NCBI GenBank assembly: GCA_009773995.1
Contig: VSMY01000153.1
Span: 1 to 5,000, forward strand
Direction: 5' to 3'
DNA: 5,000 nt
Origin: Oscillibacter sp.
Lineage (GTDB): Bacteria > Bacillota > Clostridia > Oscillospirales > Oscillospiraceae
Both the position numbers and the translations under genes were made by a program. Below the pieces are notes generated by a model that saw nothing but the letters and a program-made list of their open reading frames with translations, did not search any database and was not told the DNA's origin. Positions 1 to 4,976 of the stretch are shown one piece after another. Positions within the stretch are counted from its first letter, which is position 1, and each line of letters opens with the position of its first letter.

Positions 1-343
1 GCCAAGCGCCGGGGCCATGGCCCTGGCGCTTGGCATCGGCATCCAGAATTTTCCTGAGGGGGCGGCGGTGGCCCTGCCCCTGCGGCAGGAGGGCCGGGGG
101 CGTTTGAGCGCTTTCTCCGGCGGGATGCTGTCCGGGGCGGTGGAGCCGGTGTTCGGCATCCTGGTGGTGCTGATCGCCGCCTGGGCCCACCCCATGATGC
201 CCTGGCTCTTGAGCTTCGCCGCCGGGGCCATGCTCTATGTGGTGGTGGAGGAGCTGGTGCCCCAGGCCCACAGCCGGGCGGGGACCTGCGGCTTTGTCGG
301 CGGGTTCCTGATTATGATGGTGCTGGATGTGGCCTTAGGGTAA
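1..343 (+). CDS. ZIP-family (GufA-type) divalent metal transporter, C-terminal part, truncated by window start
   Basis: Only the last 113 codons are present; the first complete codon begins at position 2 and the stop is TAA at 341-343. ZIP proteins are inner-membrane carriers that move Zn2+ and other divalent metals into the cytosol. The fragment shows the ZIP signature in its first helix, GIGIQNFPEGAAVA, followed by a loop with basic residues. The next helix contains SGAVEPVFG and the last contains AAGAMLYVVVEELVPQAH. The N and E of QNFPEG, the E of VEPVFG and the EE pair are in places where the family keeps its metal ligands. The usual His of HNxPEG is Gln here, as I recall for GufA-like members, so it is probably a subfamily trait and not damage. 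At least three membrane segments are visible, and the protein ends in a final hydrophobic stretch (FVGGFLIMMVLDVALG). The upstream part and promoter lie outside the window. The family call is firm; the metal specificity cannot be read. Confidence 0.9.
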   Translation, partial: PSAGAMALALGIGIQNFPEGAAVALPLRQEGRGRLSAFSGGMLSGAVEPVFGILVVLIAAWAHPMMPWLLSFAAGAMLYVVVEELVPQAHSRAGTCGFVGGFLIMMVLDVALG

Positions 344-346
344 GAG

Positions 347-382
347 AACGCGGCGGCGTCAGAACCGCCGCGTTTTATTTTT
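347..382 (+). terminator. Rho-independent terminator of the ZIP transporter gene
   Basis: A perfect 10-bp stem (AACGCGGCGG at 347-356 with CCGCCGCGTT at 365-374) encloses an 8-nt loop. A T-rich tract, TTTTATTTTTTT (373-383, stem end included), follows directly. It starts 4 nt after the ZIP stop codon. The T-tract also encodes the lysine-rich end and the stop codon of the opposing 59-residue gene. In the minus direction the stem is followed by CTCTTA, so it should work less well for that gene. Confidence 0.9.
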
Positions 383-554
383 TCTTCCGGTGCCGCAGGT
401 CGTAGAGGAATTTGAGGGTCCGCTCCCCCTCCACCACCCGGCAGAACCGTCCGCAGCCCTCGCAGAGCTCCCGTCCGTTGGATAGAATGTAGTCCCGCTC
501 GGTGCCTTGGGTGCGGTGCATCCGGTTCCAGCACGTCATGCAAAATTCGGCCAT
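375..554 (-). CDS. Small five-cysteine protein (59 aa), putative zinc-binding, function unknown
   Basis: I do not recognise a named function. The 59-residue product has C5xxC8 near its start and C31xxC34xxxC38 further on, separated by 22 residues, which is the spacing of a small zinc ribbon or treble-clef-like knuckle. The C-terminus is strongly basic (LRHRKKK). There is no signal peptide or membrane segment, so a soluble cytosolic, metal-binding protein is the plain inference; nucleic-acid or protein contact is possible. An upstream in-frame ATG would give 75 residues, but the start at 554 is preferred: GGGAGG lies 7 nt before it, and the longer version would begin inside the -35 box of the promoter. 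The gene is transcribed divergently from the XRE regulator at 646-870, and its promoter is overlapped by an inverted repeat, so repression by that neighbour is likely. Similar short Cys-rich proteins next to XRE genes are, as I recall, common in Clostridia. Confidence 0.75.
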   Translation of the reverse strand: MAEFCMTCWNRMHRTQGTERDYILSNGRELCEGCGRFCRVVEGERTLKFLYDLRHRKKK

Positions 555-561
555 TGTATCG

Positions 562-567
562 CCTCCC
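562..567 (-). promoter_or_regulatory. Ribosome binding site GGGAGG deciding the start of the 59-aa protein
   Basis: The minus strand reads GGGAGG followed by 7 nt and then ATG at 554. This supports the 59-residue product over the 75-residue alternative. With the -10 box at 574-579 the transcript should start close to 567, so the site would sit at or very near the 5' end of the mRNA. Confidence 0.8.
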
Positions 568-573
568 AAATAT

Positions 574-602
574 ATTATAGAGTTTATAACTCTATATGTC
601 AA
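574..602 (-). promoter_or_regulatory. Consensus sigma-A promoter for the 59-aa five-Cys gene
   Basis: On the minus strand the -35 box is TTGACA (597-602) and the -10 box is TATAAT (574-579), both exact consensus, with an optimal 17-bp spacer. The predicted start, about 7 nt downstream, is near 567, giving a leader of only about 13 nt before the ATG at 554. A promoter this strong normally needs a repressor to be controlled, and the spacer and -10 box are covered by the inverted repeat at 576-596. Confidence 0.88.
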
Positions 603-609
603 TAGAGTT
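576..609. promoter_or_regulatory. Putative operator: three alternating half-sites between the divergent genes
   Basis: The half-site TATAGAGTT (576-584) is matched by its perfect reverse complement AACTCTATA (588-596), with a 3-bp spacer. A third copy in the first orientation, AATAGAGTT, follows at 601-609. The second and third half-sites form another inverted repeat: AACTCTAT (588-595) with ATAGAGTT (602-609) around 6 nt. Half-site centres are about 12 and 13 bp apart, near one helical turn. The array covers most of the minus-strand promoter and lies 37 nt upstream of the regulator's start codon. The natural candidate binder is the XRE protein encoded at 646-870; this is inferred from position, not shown. 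Confidence 0.75.
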
Positions 610-645
610 ATTTCCTCTCGGATATGCTGTACTCGGGGTGAGAGG

Positions 646-870
646 ATGCGGTGTGCTGAACGAATACGCGCTTTGCGGGAGGACCGGGATTTGACCCAGG
701 CGTTTATCGCGGGGCTGCTGCATGTGGGGCAGAAAACCTACTCGGATTATGAGCTCGGCAGGACCCGCATCCCTCTGGACAGTGTGATTATTCTGGCGAA
801 GTATTACAACGTCAGCATGGACTACATCTGCGGCGTTTCCGACGAGTGCCGCCGGTTTCCGAAAAAATGA
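646..870 (+). CDS. XRE/Cro-C1-family helix-turn-helix transcriptional regulator (74 aa)
   Basis: A single-domain DNA-binding protein. The HTH_3 fold spans about residues 5-64: helix 1 (ERIRALREDRD), helix 2 beginning LTQAFIAGLL (16-25), and a recognition helix around VGQKTYSDYELG (27-38). The typical tail follows, with IPLDSVIILAKYYNVSMDYICG (42-63). No sensing or dimerisation domain is added, so it resembles small repressors of the Cro/SinR type. The frame stays open upstream to an ATG at 502, but the start at 646 is chosen because the HTH begins there, GGGGTGAG (635-642) lies just upstream, and the longer version would run through the operator and the divergent gene. It is divergent from the five-Cys gene and convergent with the 47-aa gene. 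It probably represses the divergent promoter and possibly itself through 576-609. I found no convincing promoter of its own; TATGCT at 623-628 is a weak -10 candidate. Confidence 0.88.
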   Translation: MRCAERIRALREDRDLTQAFIAGLLHVGQKTYSDYELGRTRIPLDSVIILAKYYNVSMDYICGVSDECRRFPKK

Positions 871-902
871 AGGACCGAAGGACGATTGTCCTCCGGTCTT
901 TT
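861..902. terminator. Two-way rho-independent terminator between convergent genes
   Basis: The left arm AGGACCGAAGGAC (871-883) pairs with GTCCTCCGGTCT (888-899) around the loop GATT, with one A-C mismatch (878/893) and one G-T pair. On the plus strand it is followed by TTTT (899-902) and ends the XRE regulator gene, whose stop is at 868-870. On the minus strand the same stem is followed by TTCATTTTTTC (861-871 region), which suits the 47-aa gene that stops at 904. The T-run for the minus direction is made from the A-rich final codons of the regulator. Confidence 0.8.
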
Positions 903-903
903 G

Positions 904-1047
904 TCACTCTTCGTCGTCGGCGTCCTTGCGCGGTTTGTATTGCTCCTCGCCGCTTTCAATGAAAAGGATGAAGTCATTGATTTTCTTTTCACTCCATCCG
1001 GCGGCACGAAGCCCGAGAATCAGCCTTGCACTCTCCTGCATGTTCAT
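904..1047 (-). CDS. Small conserved-looking hypothetical protein (47 aa)
   Basis: A short gene reading MNMQESARLILGLRAAGW in residues 1-18. A central helical part (SEKKINDFILFIESGEEQY, 19-37) follows, and the tail is charged (KPRKDADDEE). It is supported by GGGAAGGAGG on the minus strand (GGAGG at 1057-1061), 9 nt before the ATG at 1047. The second in-frame ATG, two codons on, lies too far from that site. The stop at 904-906 abuts the terminator at 871-902. The amphipathic helix-turn-helix-like pattern around GLRAAGWSEKKINDFILFIE resembles small proteins I recall from Clostridial genomes and their mobile elements, but no function is known to me. It lies 60 nt downstream of the membrane zinc-ribbon gene on the same strand, with no terminator between, so the two are probably co-transcribed. 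It is soluble, with no cysteines and no signal peptide. Confidence 0.75.
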   Translation of the reverse strand: MNMQESARLILGLRAAGWSEKKINDFILFIESGEEQYKPRKDADDEE

Positions 1048-1107
1048 TTCTTTGCGCCTCCTTCCCTGTTCATAACGGTTTTGACTGCCTCAGTGAGCCG
1101 CGGCAAA

Positions 1108-1539
1108 TCAGGTCTTCGCGTGAATCTCCGCCCCGCACTTGGGGCAGGTGATGACGATTTTCCCCTTCCCCGCGGGGACCCGGCAGATGGTCTTGCAGCT
1201 TTTGCAGGTGAAATACTTGTGTTCCTTGTCGGCGTGGCGGGCCTTGGCTCCGGCGCTGCGGTTCTTTACCCCGCAGTACCAGTTTACCCACTTCTGATTT
1301 TCCATCCGCCGCCGGGAGAGATTCTTGGAAAACGAGCGGAACAAAATCACAATCATCAAAAAGAGCAGCACGCTCTCCAGGACCCGGACGGCCAGGTCCT
1401 TCTTCATGAAGAAGCAGATGAGCTCCGCGGCCCACAGGACAAGGTAGCCCCGGAACAGCGCCTGATTCAGCTGGTCCCATCCGTTGCGCCCATACATGAA
1501 GCGGGCGAGCGCGCCGCCGATCCTCTGGAAGATGCCCAT
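1108..1539 (-). CDS. Membrane-anchored zinc-ribbon protein (143 aa), function unknown
   Basis: The N-terminal segment RFMYGRNGWDQLNQALF (13-29) precedes two predicted membrane helices, about residues 30-45 and 50-67. A basic stretch (KNLSRRRMENQK, 72-83) then leads to a C-terminal zinc ribbon with C112xxC115 and C132xxC135, around RVPAGKGKIVITCPKCG. The basic stretch after the second helix suggests that the ribbon faces the cytosol. The layout (FMYGRxGxDxL motif, two helices, RVPxGKGKIxITCPKC ribbon) matches a family I recall as widespread, uncharacterised membrane proteins of Clostridia. No reaction can be assigned. The start at 1539 is backed by AAAGGAG (1547-1553), 7 nt upstream. A longer plus-strand frame (886-1686) and another minus frame (1070-1480) overlap it, but neither shows protein-like features or a ribosome site. 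It is divergent from htpG and probably forms a transcript with the 47-aa gene downstream. Confidence 0.85.
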   Translation of the reverse strand: MGIFQRIGGALARFMYGRNGWDQLNQALFRGYLVLWAAELICFFMKKDLAVRVLESVLLFLMIVILFRSFSKNLSRRRMENQKWVNWYCGVKNRSAGAKARHADKEHKYFTCKSCKTICRVPAGKGKIVITCPKCGAEIHAKT

Positions 1540-1582
1540 ACTCGAACTCCTTTGCCGGTCCTGTCGTTTTTTGATTTTCTAT

Positions 1583-1611
1583 ATTCTACTCGCAACCGGC
1601 GGGACAAACAA
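1583..1611 (-). promoter_or_regulatory. Possible promoter of the zinc-ribbon membrane protein gene
   Basis: The minus strand has TTGTTT (1606-1611), 17 bp, then TAGAAT (1583-1588), about 44 nt before the start codon at 1539. The -10 matches consensus at five of six positions and the -35 only at TTG. An overlapping alternative, TTGTCC-18-TATAGA, fits about as well, so the exact start is uncertain. Confidence 0.4.
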
Positions 1612-1662
1612 CCGCTTTGGGCGGAAATTTACAAAATGGTCATTTATTTTCCACAGGCCCTG

Positions 1663-1671
1663 TGCTATATT
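1663..1671 (+). promoter_or_regulatory. Extended -10 promoter element of the htpG-MATE operon
   Basis: TG at 1663-1664, one base, then TATATT at 1666-1671 forms an extended -10 element. The -35 region 17 bp upstream (TTTATT, 1643-1648) is poor, which is common when the TG extension is present. The predicted start is near 1678, giving a leader of about 37 nt. Nothing resembling the CIRCE sequence of HrcA or a CtsR box is visible. A second AT-rich match, TATAAA at 1682-1687, lacks a good -35. Confidence 0.55.
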
Positions 1672-1692
1672 TTAGTGTTGTTATAAAATATA
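1666..1692. repeat. Perfect 9-N9-9 inverted repeat over the htpG promoter
   Basis: TATATTTTA (1666-1674) is the exact reverse complement of TAAAATATA (1684-1692), with a 9-nt spacer. The left arm contains the -10 hexamer and the spacer covers the predicted transcription start, which is the position expected of a repressor site. The 9-9-9 geometry equals that of CIRCE, but the sequence is unrelated. The arms are pure A/T, so a chance origin in this AT-rich gap cannot be excluded. Confidence 0.5.
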
Positions 1693-1714
1693 AAGAAGGA
1701 AGTGTATCCAAATC

Positions 1715-3598
1715 ATGGCAAAAAAGCAGTTCAAAGCGGAATCCAAGCGGCTCCTGGACCTGATGATCAACTCCATCTACACCCACAAGGAGATTTTCCT
1801 CCGGGAAATCATCTCCAACGCCTCGGACGCCTGCGACAAGCTGTGCTACCAGGCCCTGACGGACAGCGCCGTGGGCATGGACCGGGGGGATTTCAAAATT
1901 GAAATCACCGCAGACAAGGACGCCCGGACCCTGACCGTCTCCGACAACGGCATCGGGATGGACAAGGCGGACCTGGAGAACAACTTAGGGATCATCGCCT
2001 CCTCCGGCTCCTACAAGTTTAAGCAGGAGCTGGGGGACGACGCCGGGGACACCGACGTCATCGGCCAGTTCGGCGTGGGCTTCTACTCGGCCTTCATGGT
2101 CTCCGACCAGATCACCGTGGTGACGAGGAAGTACGGCGCGGAGAGCGGATATAAGTGGCAGTCCTCCGGAGCGGACGGCTACACCGTCACGGAATGTGAA
2201 AAGGAAACCGTGGGCACGGACATCGTCATGCACATCAAGCCGGACACGGAGGACGAGAAATACGGCGAGTTCCTGGAGAACTGGAAGCTCCAGGAGCTGG
2301 TGCGGAAGTACTCCGACTACATCCGCTTCCCCATCCGCATGGAGGTCTCCAAGACCCGGAAAAAGGAGGACAGCCCGGAGGACAAGCCGGAGTATGAGAC
2401 CTATACCGAGGTGGAGACCCTGAACTCCATGGTGCCCATCTGGCAGCGGGCCAAGAGCGAGGTCACCGCCGAGGAGTACAACAAGTTCTACCGGGACAAG
2501 TTCCACGACTACGCCGACCCCCAGCGGGTGATTCCCGTTTCCGTGGAGGGCAGCGTCACCTACAAAGCCCTGCTCTTCGTCCCCGGAGCCGCGCCCTTCG
2601 ACTACTACACCAAGGAGTTCGAGAAGGGGCTCCAGCTCTACTCCAACGGCGTGCTCATCATGGACAAGTGCGCCGACCTTCTGCCGGAGCACTTCCGCTT
2701 CGTCCGAGGCGTGGTCGACTCCCCGGACCTGAGCCTGAACATCTCCCGGGAGCTCCTCCAGCACGACCGGCAGCTGAAGGTGATCGCCTCCAACCTGGAG
2801 AAGAAGATCAAGGCGGACCTGGGCAAATTCCTGGCGGAGGACCGGGAGGGCTACCTGACCTTCTGGAAGAACTTCGGCCGGCAGCTCAAGTACGGCGTGG
2901 TGAACGAGTACGGCCGCCACAAAGATCTGCTCCAGGACCTGCTGCTGTTCTACTCCTCCACGGAGAAAAAGCCCGTCACCCTGGACGAGTACGTCTCCCG
3001 GATGAAGGAGGACCAGAAGTATCTCTACTACGCCGCCGGGGAGACCGCGGACAAAATCGACAAGCTTCCCCAGACCGAGGGCCTGCGGGACGCGGGGACG
3101 GAGATCCTCTACTTCACCGAGGAGGTGGACGAGTTCTGCGCCCAGACCCTGCGGACCTATAAGGAGAAGGAGTTCCGCTCCGTCCTGGACCAGGAGCTGG
3201 AAGAGGGCGGGTCGAAAAAGGCCGAGGAGGAGGCCGAGGCCCACAAGGGGACCTTCGACTTCGTGAAGGAGGCCCTGGGGGACAAGATCAAGGAGGTCAA
3301 AGCCAGCGCGAGGCTGAAATCCCACCCCGTCTGCCTCACCGCCGGGGAGGGGCTGAGCTTTGAGATGGAGAAGTACTTCCAGGCCGTCCAGCCCGACGCG
3401 CCTATCAAGGCGGACCGGATTCTGGAGCTGAACGTGGGCCACCCCGCCTTCCAGGCTCTGGAGGCCGCCGTGGAGGCGGACCCGGAGAAGGCGAAGACTT
3501 ACGCCGCTCTGCTCTATAACCAGGCGCTGCTCATCGCGGGCCTGCCCCTGGAGGACCCCTCCGGCTACACCGACCTGGTGTGCGGGCTGATGAACTAA
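1715..3598 (+). CDS. htpG: Molecular chaperone HtpG (bacterial Hsp90)
   Basis: A 627-residue, full-length cytosolic Hsp90, an ATP-driven dimeric chaperone that remodels late-folding client proteins. The N-terminal GHKL ATPase domain (about 1-220) has the catalytic and Mg2+-binding motif EIISNASDA with E31 and N35. It also has DNGIGM (77-82), the ATP lid region around NNLGIIASSGS (89-99) and GQFGVGF (117-123). The middle domain (about 230-490) includes SNGVLI and ISRELLQ, with R345 as the conserved arginine that reaches the ATP phosphate. The C-terminal dimerisation domain runs to the end (AALLYNQALLIAG). There is no EEVD tail, as expected for bacteria. The start MAKKQFKAES fits the family. 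The best ribosome site, AAGGAAG (1696-1702), is 12 nt from the ATG, which is rather long; no in-frame start lies closer to it. It is followed after 4 nt by the MATE gene. Regulation may act through the inverted repeat at 1666-1692. Confidence 0.98.
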   Translation: MAKKQFKAESKRLLDLMINSIYTHKEIFLREIISNASDACDKLCYQALTDSAVGMDRGDFKIEITADKDARTLTVSDNGIGMDKADLENNLGIIASSGSYKFKQELGDDAGDTDVIGQFGVGFYSAFMVSDQITVVTRKYGAESGYKWQSSGADGYTVTECEKETVGTDIVMHIKPDTEDEKYGEFLENWKLQELVRKYSDYIRFPIRMEVSKTRKKEDSPEDKPEYETYTEVETLNSMVPIWQRAKSEVTAEEYNKFYRDKFHDYADPQRVIPVSVEGSVTYKALLFVPGAAPFDYYTKEFEKGLQLYSNGVLIMDKCADLLPEHFRFVRGVVDSPDLSLNISRELLQHDRQLKVIASNLEKKIKADLGKFLAEDREGYLTFWKNFGRQLKYGVVNEYGRHKDLLQDLLLFYSSTEKKPVTLDEYVSRMKEDQKYLYYAAGETADKIDKLPQTEGLRDAGTEILYFTEEVDEFCAQTLRTYKEKEFRSVLDQELEEGGSKKAEEEAEAHKGTFDFVKEALGDKIKEVKASARLKSHPVCLTAGEGLSFEMEKYFQAVQPDAPIKADRILELNVGHPAFQALEAAVEADPEKAKTYAALLYNQALLIAGLPLEDPSGYTDLVCGLMN

Positions 3599-3601
3599 GG
3601 A
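3597..3601 (+). promoter_or_regulatory. Ribosome site of the MATE gene embedded in the htpG stop codon
   Basis: AAGGA overlaps the htpG TAA (3596-3598) and ends only 1 nt before the MATE ATG at 3603. This is too close for efficient independent initiation, so translation probably depends on ribosomes finishing htpG. The start itself is supported by the conserved family N-terminus. Confidence 0.55.
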
Positions 3602-3602
3602 C

Positions 3603-4976
3603 ATGAATCAAAAAAGCGTAGACTTAGGCAGCGGGAAGGTGAGCAGTCTCCTGTTCGCCCTGGCCCTGCCCACCATCACCTCCCAGATTGTCAACATGCT
3701 GTACAACCTGGTGGACCGGGTGTACATCGGCCACATGAAGCCGGTGGACACCGTGGGGGCCCTGGCCCTCACCGGCGTGGGGGTGTGCCTGCCCATCATC
3801 ATGATCATCTCCGCCTTTGCCGCCCTGGTGGGCATGGGCGGCGCGCCCCGGGCCTCCATTCAGGAGGGCCGGGGGGACCTGGAGGGGTCCCAGCGCATTA
3901 TGGGCAACAGCTTCACCCTGCTGGCGCTTACCGCCGCTGTGCTGACGGTGGTGTTCCAGACCTTTGCCGAGCCCCTGCTGCTGACCTTCGGGGCCAGCGG
4001 GAACACCATCGGCTACGCCCTGGACTACATGAAAATCTACTCCCTGGGCACCCTCTTCGTCCAGGTGACCCTGGGCATGAACGCCTATATCACCGCCCAG
4101 GGCTTCACCACCGTCAGCATGAAAACCGTCCTCATCGGCGCGGGGCTGAACACCCTGCTGGATCCCATCTTCATCTTCGGCTTCGGCCTGGGCGTCCGGG
4201 GCGCGGCCCTGGCCACGATCCTCTCCCAGGCGGTCTCCGCCGCGTGGGTGCTCCGCTTCCTCACCGGGCCGAAAACCAAGTGGCGGCTGCGGAGGGGAGA
4301 CCTGCGGCCCCGGCCCAAGGTTTTCCTGCCCTGCCTGGCCCTGGGATTGTCCCCCTTCATCATGCAGTCCACGGAGAGCCTGATTGCCGTGTGCTTCAAC
4401 TCCTCCCTGCTGAAATACGGCGGGGACGTGGCGGTGGGGGCCATGACGGTGCTGACCAGCATGATGCAGTTCGCCATGATGCCCCTCCAGGGCCTGAGCC
4501 AGGGAGCGCAGCCCATCGTCAGCTACAACTACGGCGCGCGGAACGCCCAGCGGGTGAAGGACGCCTTCGGCTGCCTGCTGAAAGCCTGCGTCGTTTATTC
4601 CGCGGTCCTTTGGGCGGTGGTGCAGCTCTTTCCCAGGATGTTCGTACAGATTTTCAACAACGACCCGGCGCTGGTGGACTACGCCGCCTGGGCCCTGCGC
4701 ATCTACATGGGCACCACCTGCCTCTTCGGCATCCAGATCGCCTGCCAGCAGACCTTTGTGGCCCTGGGGAACGCCAAGACCTCCCTGTTCCTGGCGGTGC
4801 TGCGGAAGATCATCCTGCTGATCCCCCTCATCTATATCCTGCCGAACTTTTTCGCCAACAAAGCGTTTGCCGTCTTCCTGGCGGAGCCGGTGGCGGATTT
4901 CCTGGCGGTGACCGCCACCGCCTCCATGTTTGCCGTTCAGTTCAAGCGGAGCATGGCGGAACTGGAAAAGGCGTAA
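3603..4976 (+). CDS. MATE-family multidrug/cation antiporter (457 aa)
   Basis: A full-length MATE transporter, an inner-membrane protein with about 12 helices in two repeated halves. It would export drugs or metabolites in exchange for Na+ or H+. Family marks are visible in order: the N-terminal DLGSGKVSSLLFALALPTI (7-25), NMLYNLVDRVYIGHM (about 31-45), and VGMGGAPRASIQEGRGDLEG (about 76-95). Then come GAGLNTLLDPIFIFGFGLGV and RGAALATILSQA at the end of the first half, and LQGLSQGAQPIVSYNYGARN in the second half. The family commonly starts with LGxGxIxxLLxxLALP, which fixes the start at 3603 and not at later ATG or GTG codons. It lies 4 nt after htpG and has no promoter of its own, so it is the second gene of that operon. 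The substrate cannot be told from sequence. No terminator is visible in the 24 nt after the stop, so the operon may continue. Confidence 0.95.
   Translation: MNQKSVDLGSGKVSSLLFALALPTITSQIVNMLYNLVDRVYIGHMKPVDTVGALALTGVGVCLPIIMIISAFAALVGMGGAPRASIQEGRGDLEGSQRIMGNSFTLLALTAAVLTVVFQTFAEPLLLTFGASGNTIGYALDYMKIYSLGTLFVQVTLGMNAYITAQGFTTVSMKTVLIGAGLNTLLDPIFIFGFGLGVRGAALATILSQAVSAAWVLRFLTGPKTKWRLRRGDLRPRPKVFLPCLALGLSPFIMQSTESLIAVCFNSSLLKYGGDVAVGAMTVLTSMMQFAMMPLQGLSQGAQPIVSYNYGARNAQRVKDAFGCLLKACVVYSAVLWAVVQLFPRMFVQIFNNDPALVDYAAWALRIYMGTTCLFGIQIACQQTFVALGNAKTSLFLAVLRKIILLIPLIYILPNFFANKAFAVFLAEPVADFLAVTATASMFAVQFKRSMAELEKA

Noticed and set aside
502..645. N-terminal extension of the XRE regulator (48 extra residues)
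   Set aside because: The extension would cross the operator, the opposing promoter and the start of the five-Cys gene. The HTH fold and a ribosome site both point to the start at 646.
375..870. Toxin-antitoxin reading of the XRE/five-Cys pair
   Set aside because: Classic XRE-type pairs are usually co-directional and overlapping, with a recognisable toxin fold such as HigB, HipA or RES. The 59-aa protein shows none of these, so I keep it as unknown.
1085..1107. Hairpin or terminator between the zinc-ribbon and 47-aa genes
   Set aside because: Only a 4-bp TGCC/GGCA pairing and a GCCGCGGC palindrome are seen, with no T-tract on the minus strand, so read-through is expected.
1070..1480. 136-codon minus-strand frame overlapping the zinc-ribbon gene
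   Set aside because: It is a shifted frame of the same strand; the 1108-1539 frame carries the membrane helices, the Cys pairs and the ribosome site.
886..1686. 266-codon plus-strand open frame across the 47-aa and zinc-ribbon genes
   Set aside because: The product is low in motif content and Pro/Ala/Glu-rich in its middle, has no ribosome site, starts inside the terminator hairpin, and lies opposite two genes with strong ribosome sites and clear protein features.
1640..1714. CIRCE or CtsR operator upstream of htpG
   Set aside because: Neither TTAGCACTC/GAGTGCTAA nor the GGTCAAA direct repeat is present; only the geometry of the A/T inverted repeat is similar.
1985..3604. Very long open frame (539 codons) on the minus strand opposite htpG
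   Set aside because: The predicted protein is a Leu/Val/Gly/His-rich composition typical of the antisense of GC-rich coding DNA, with no recognisable motif. htpG on the plus strand is unmistakable.
4085..4516. 143-codon minus-strand frame opposite the MATE gene
   Set aside because: Arg/Pro/Ser-rich antisense product without motifs; the MATE gene is strongly supported.
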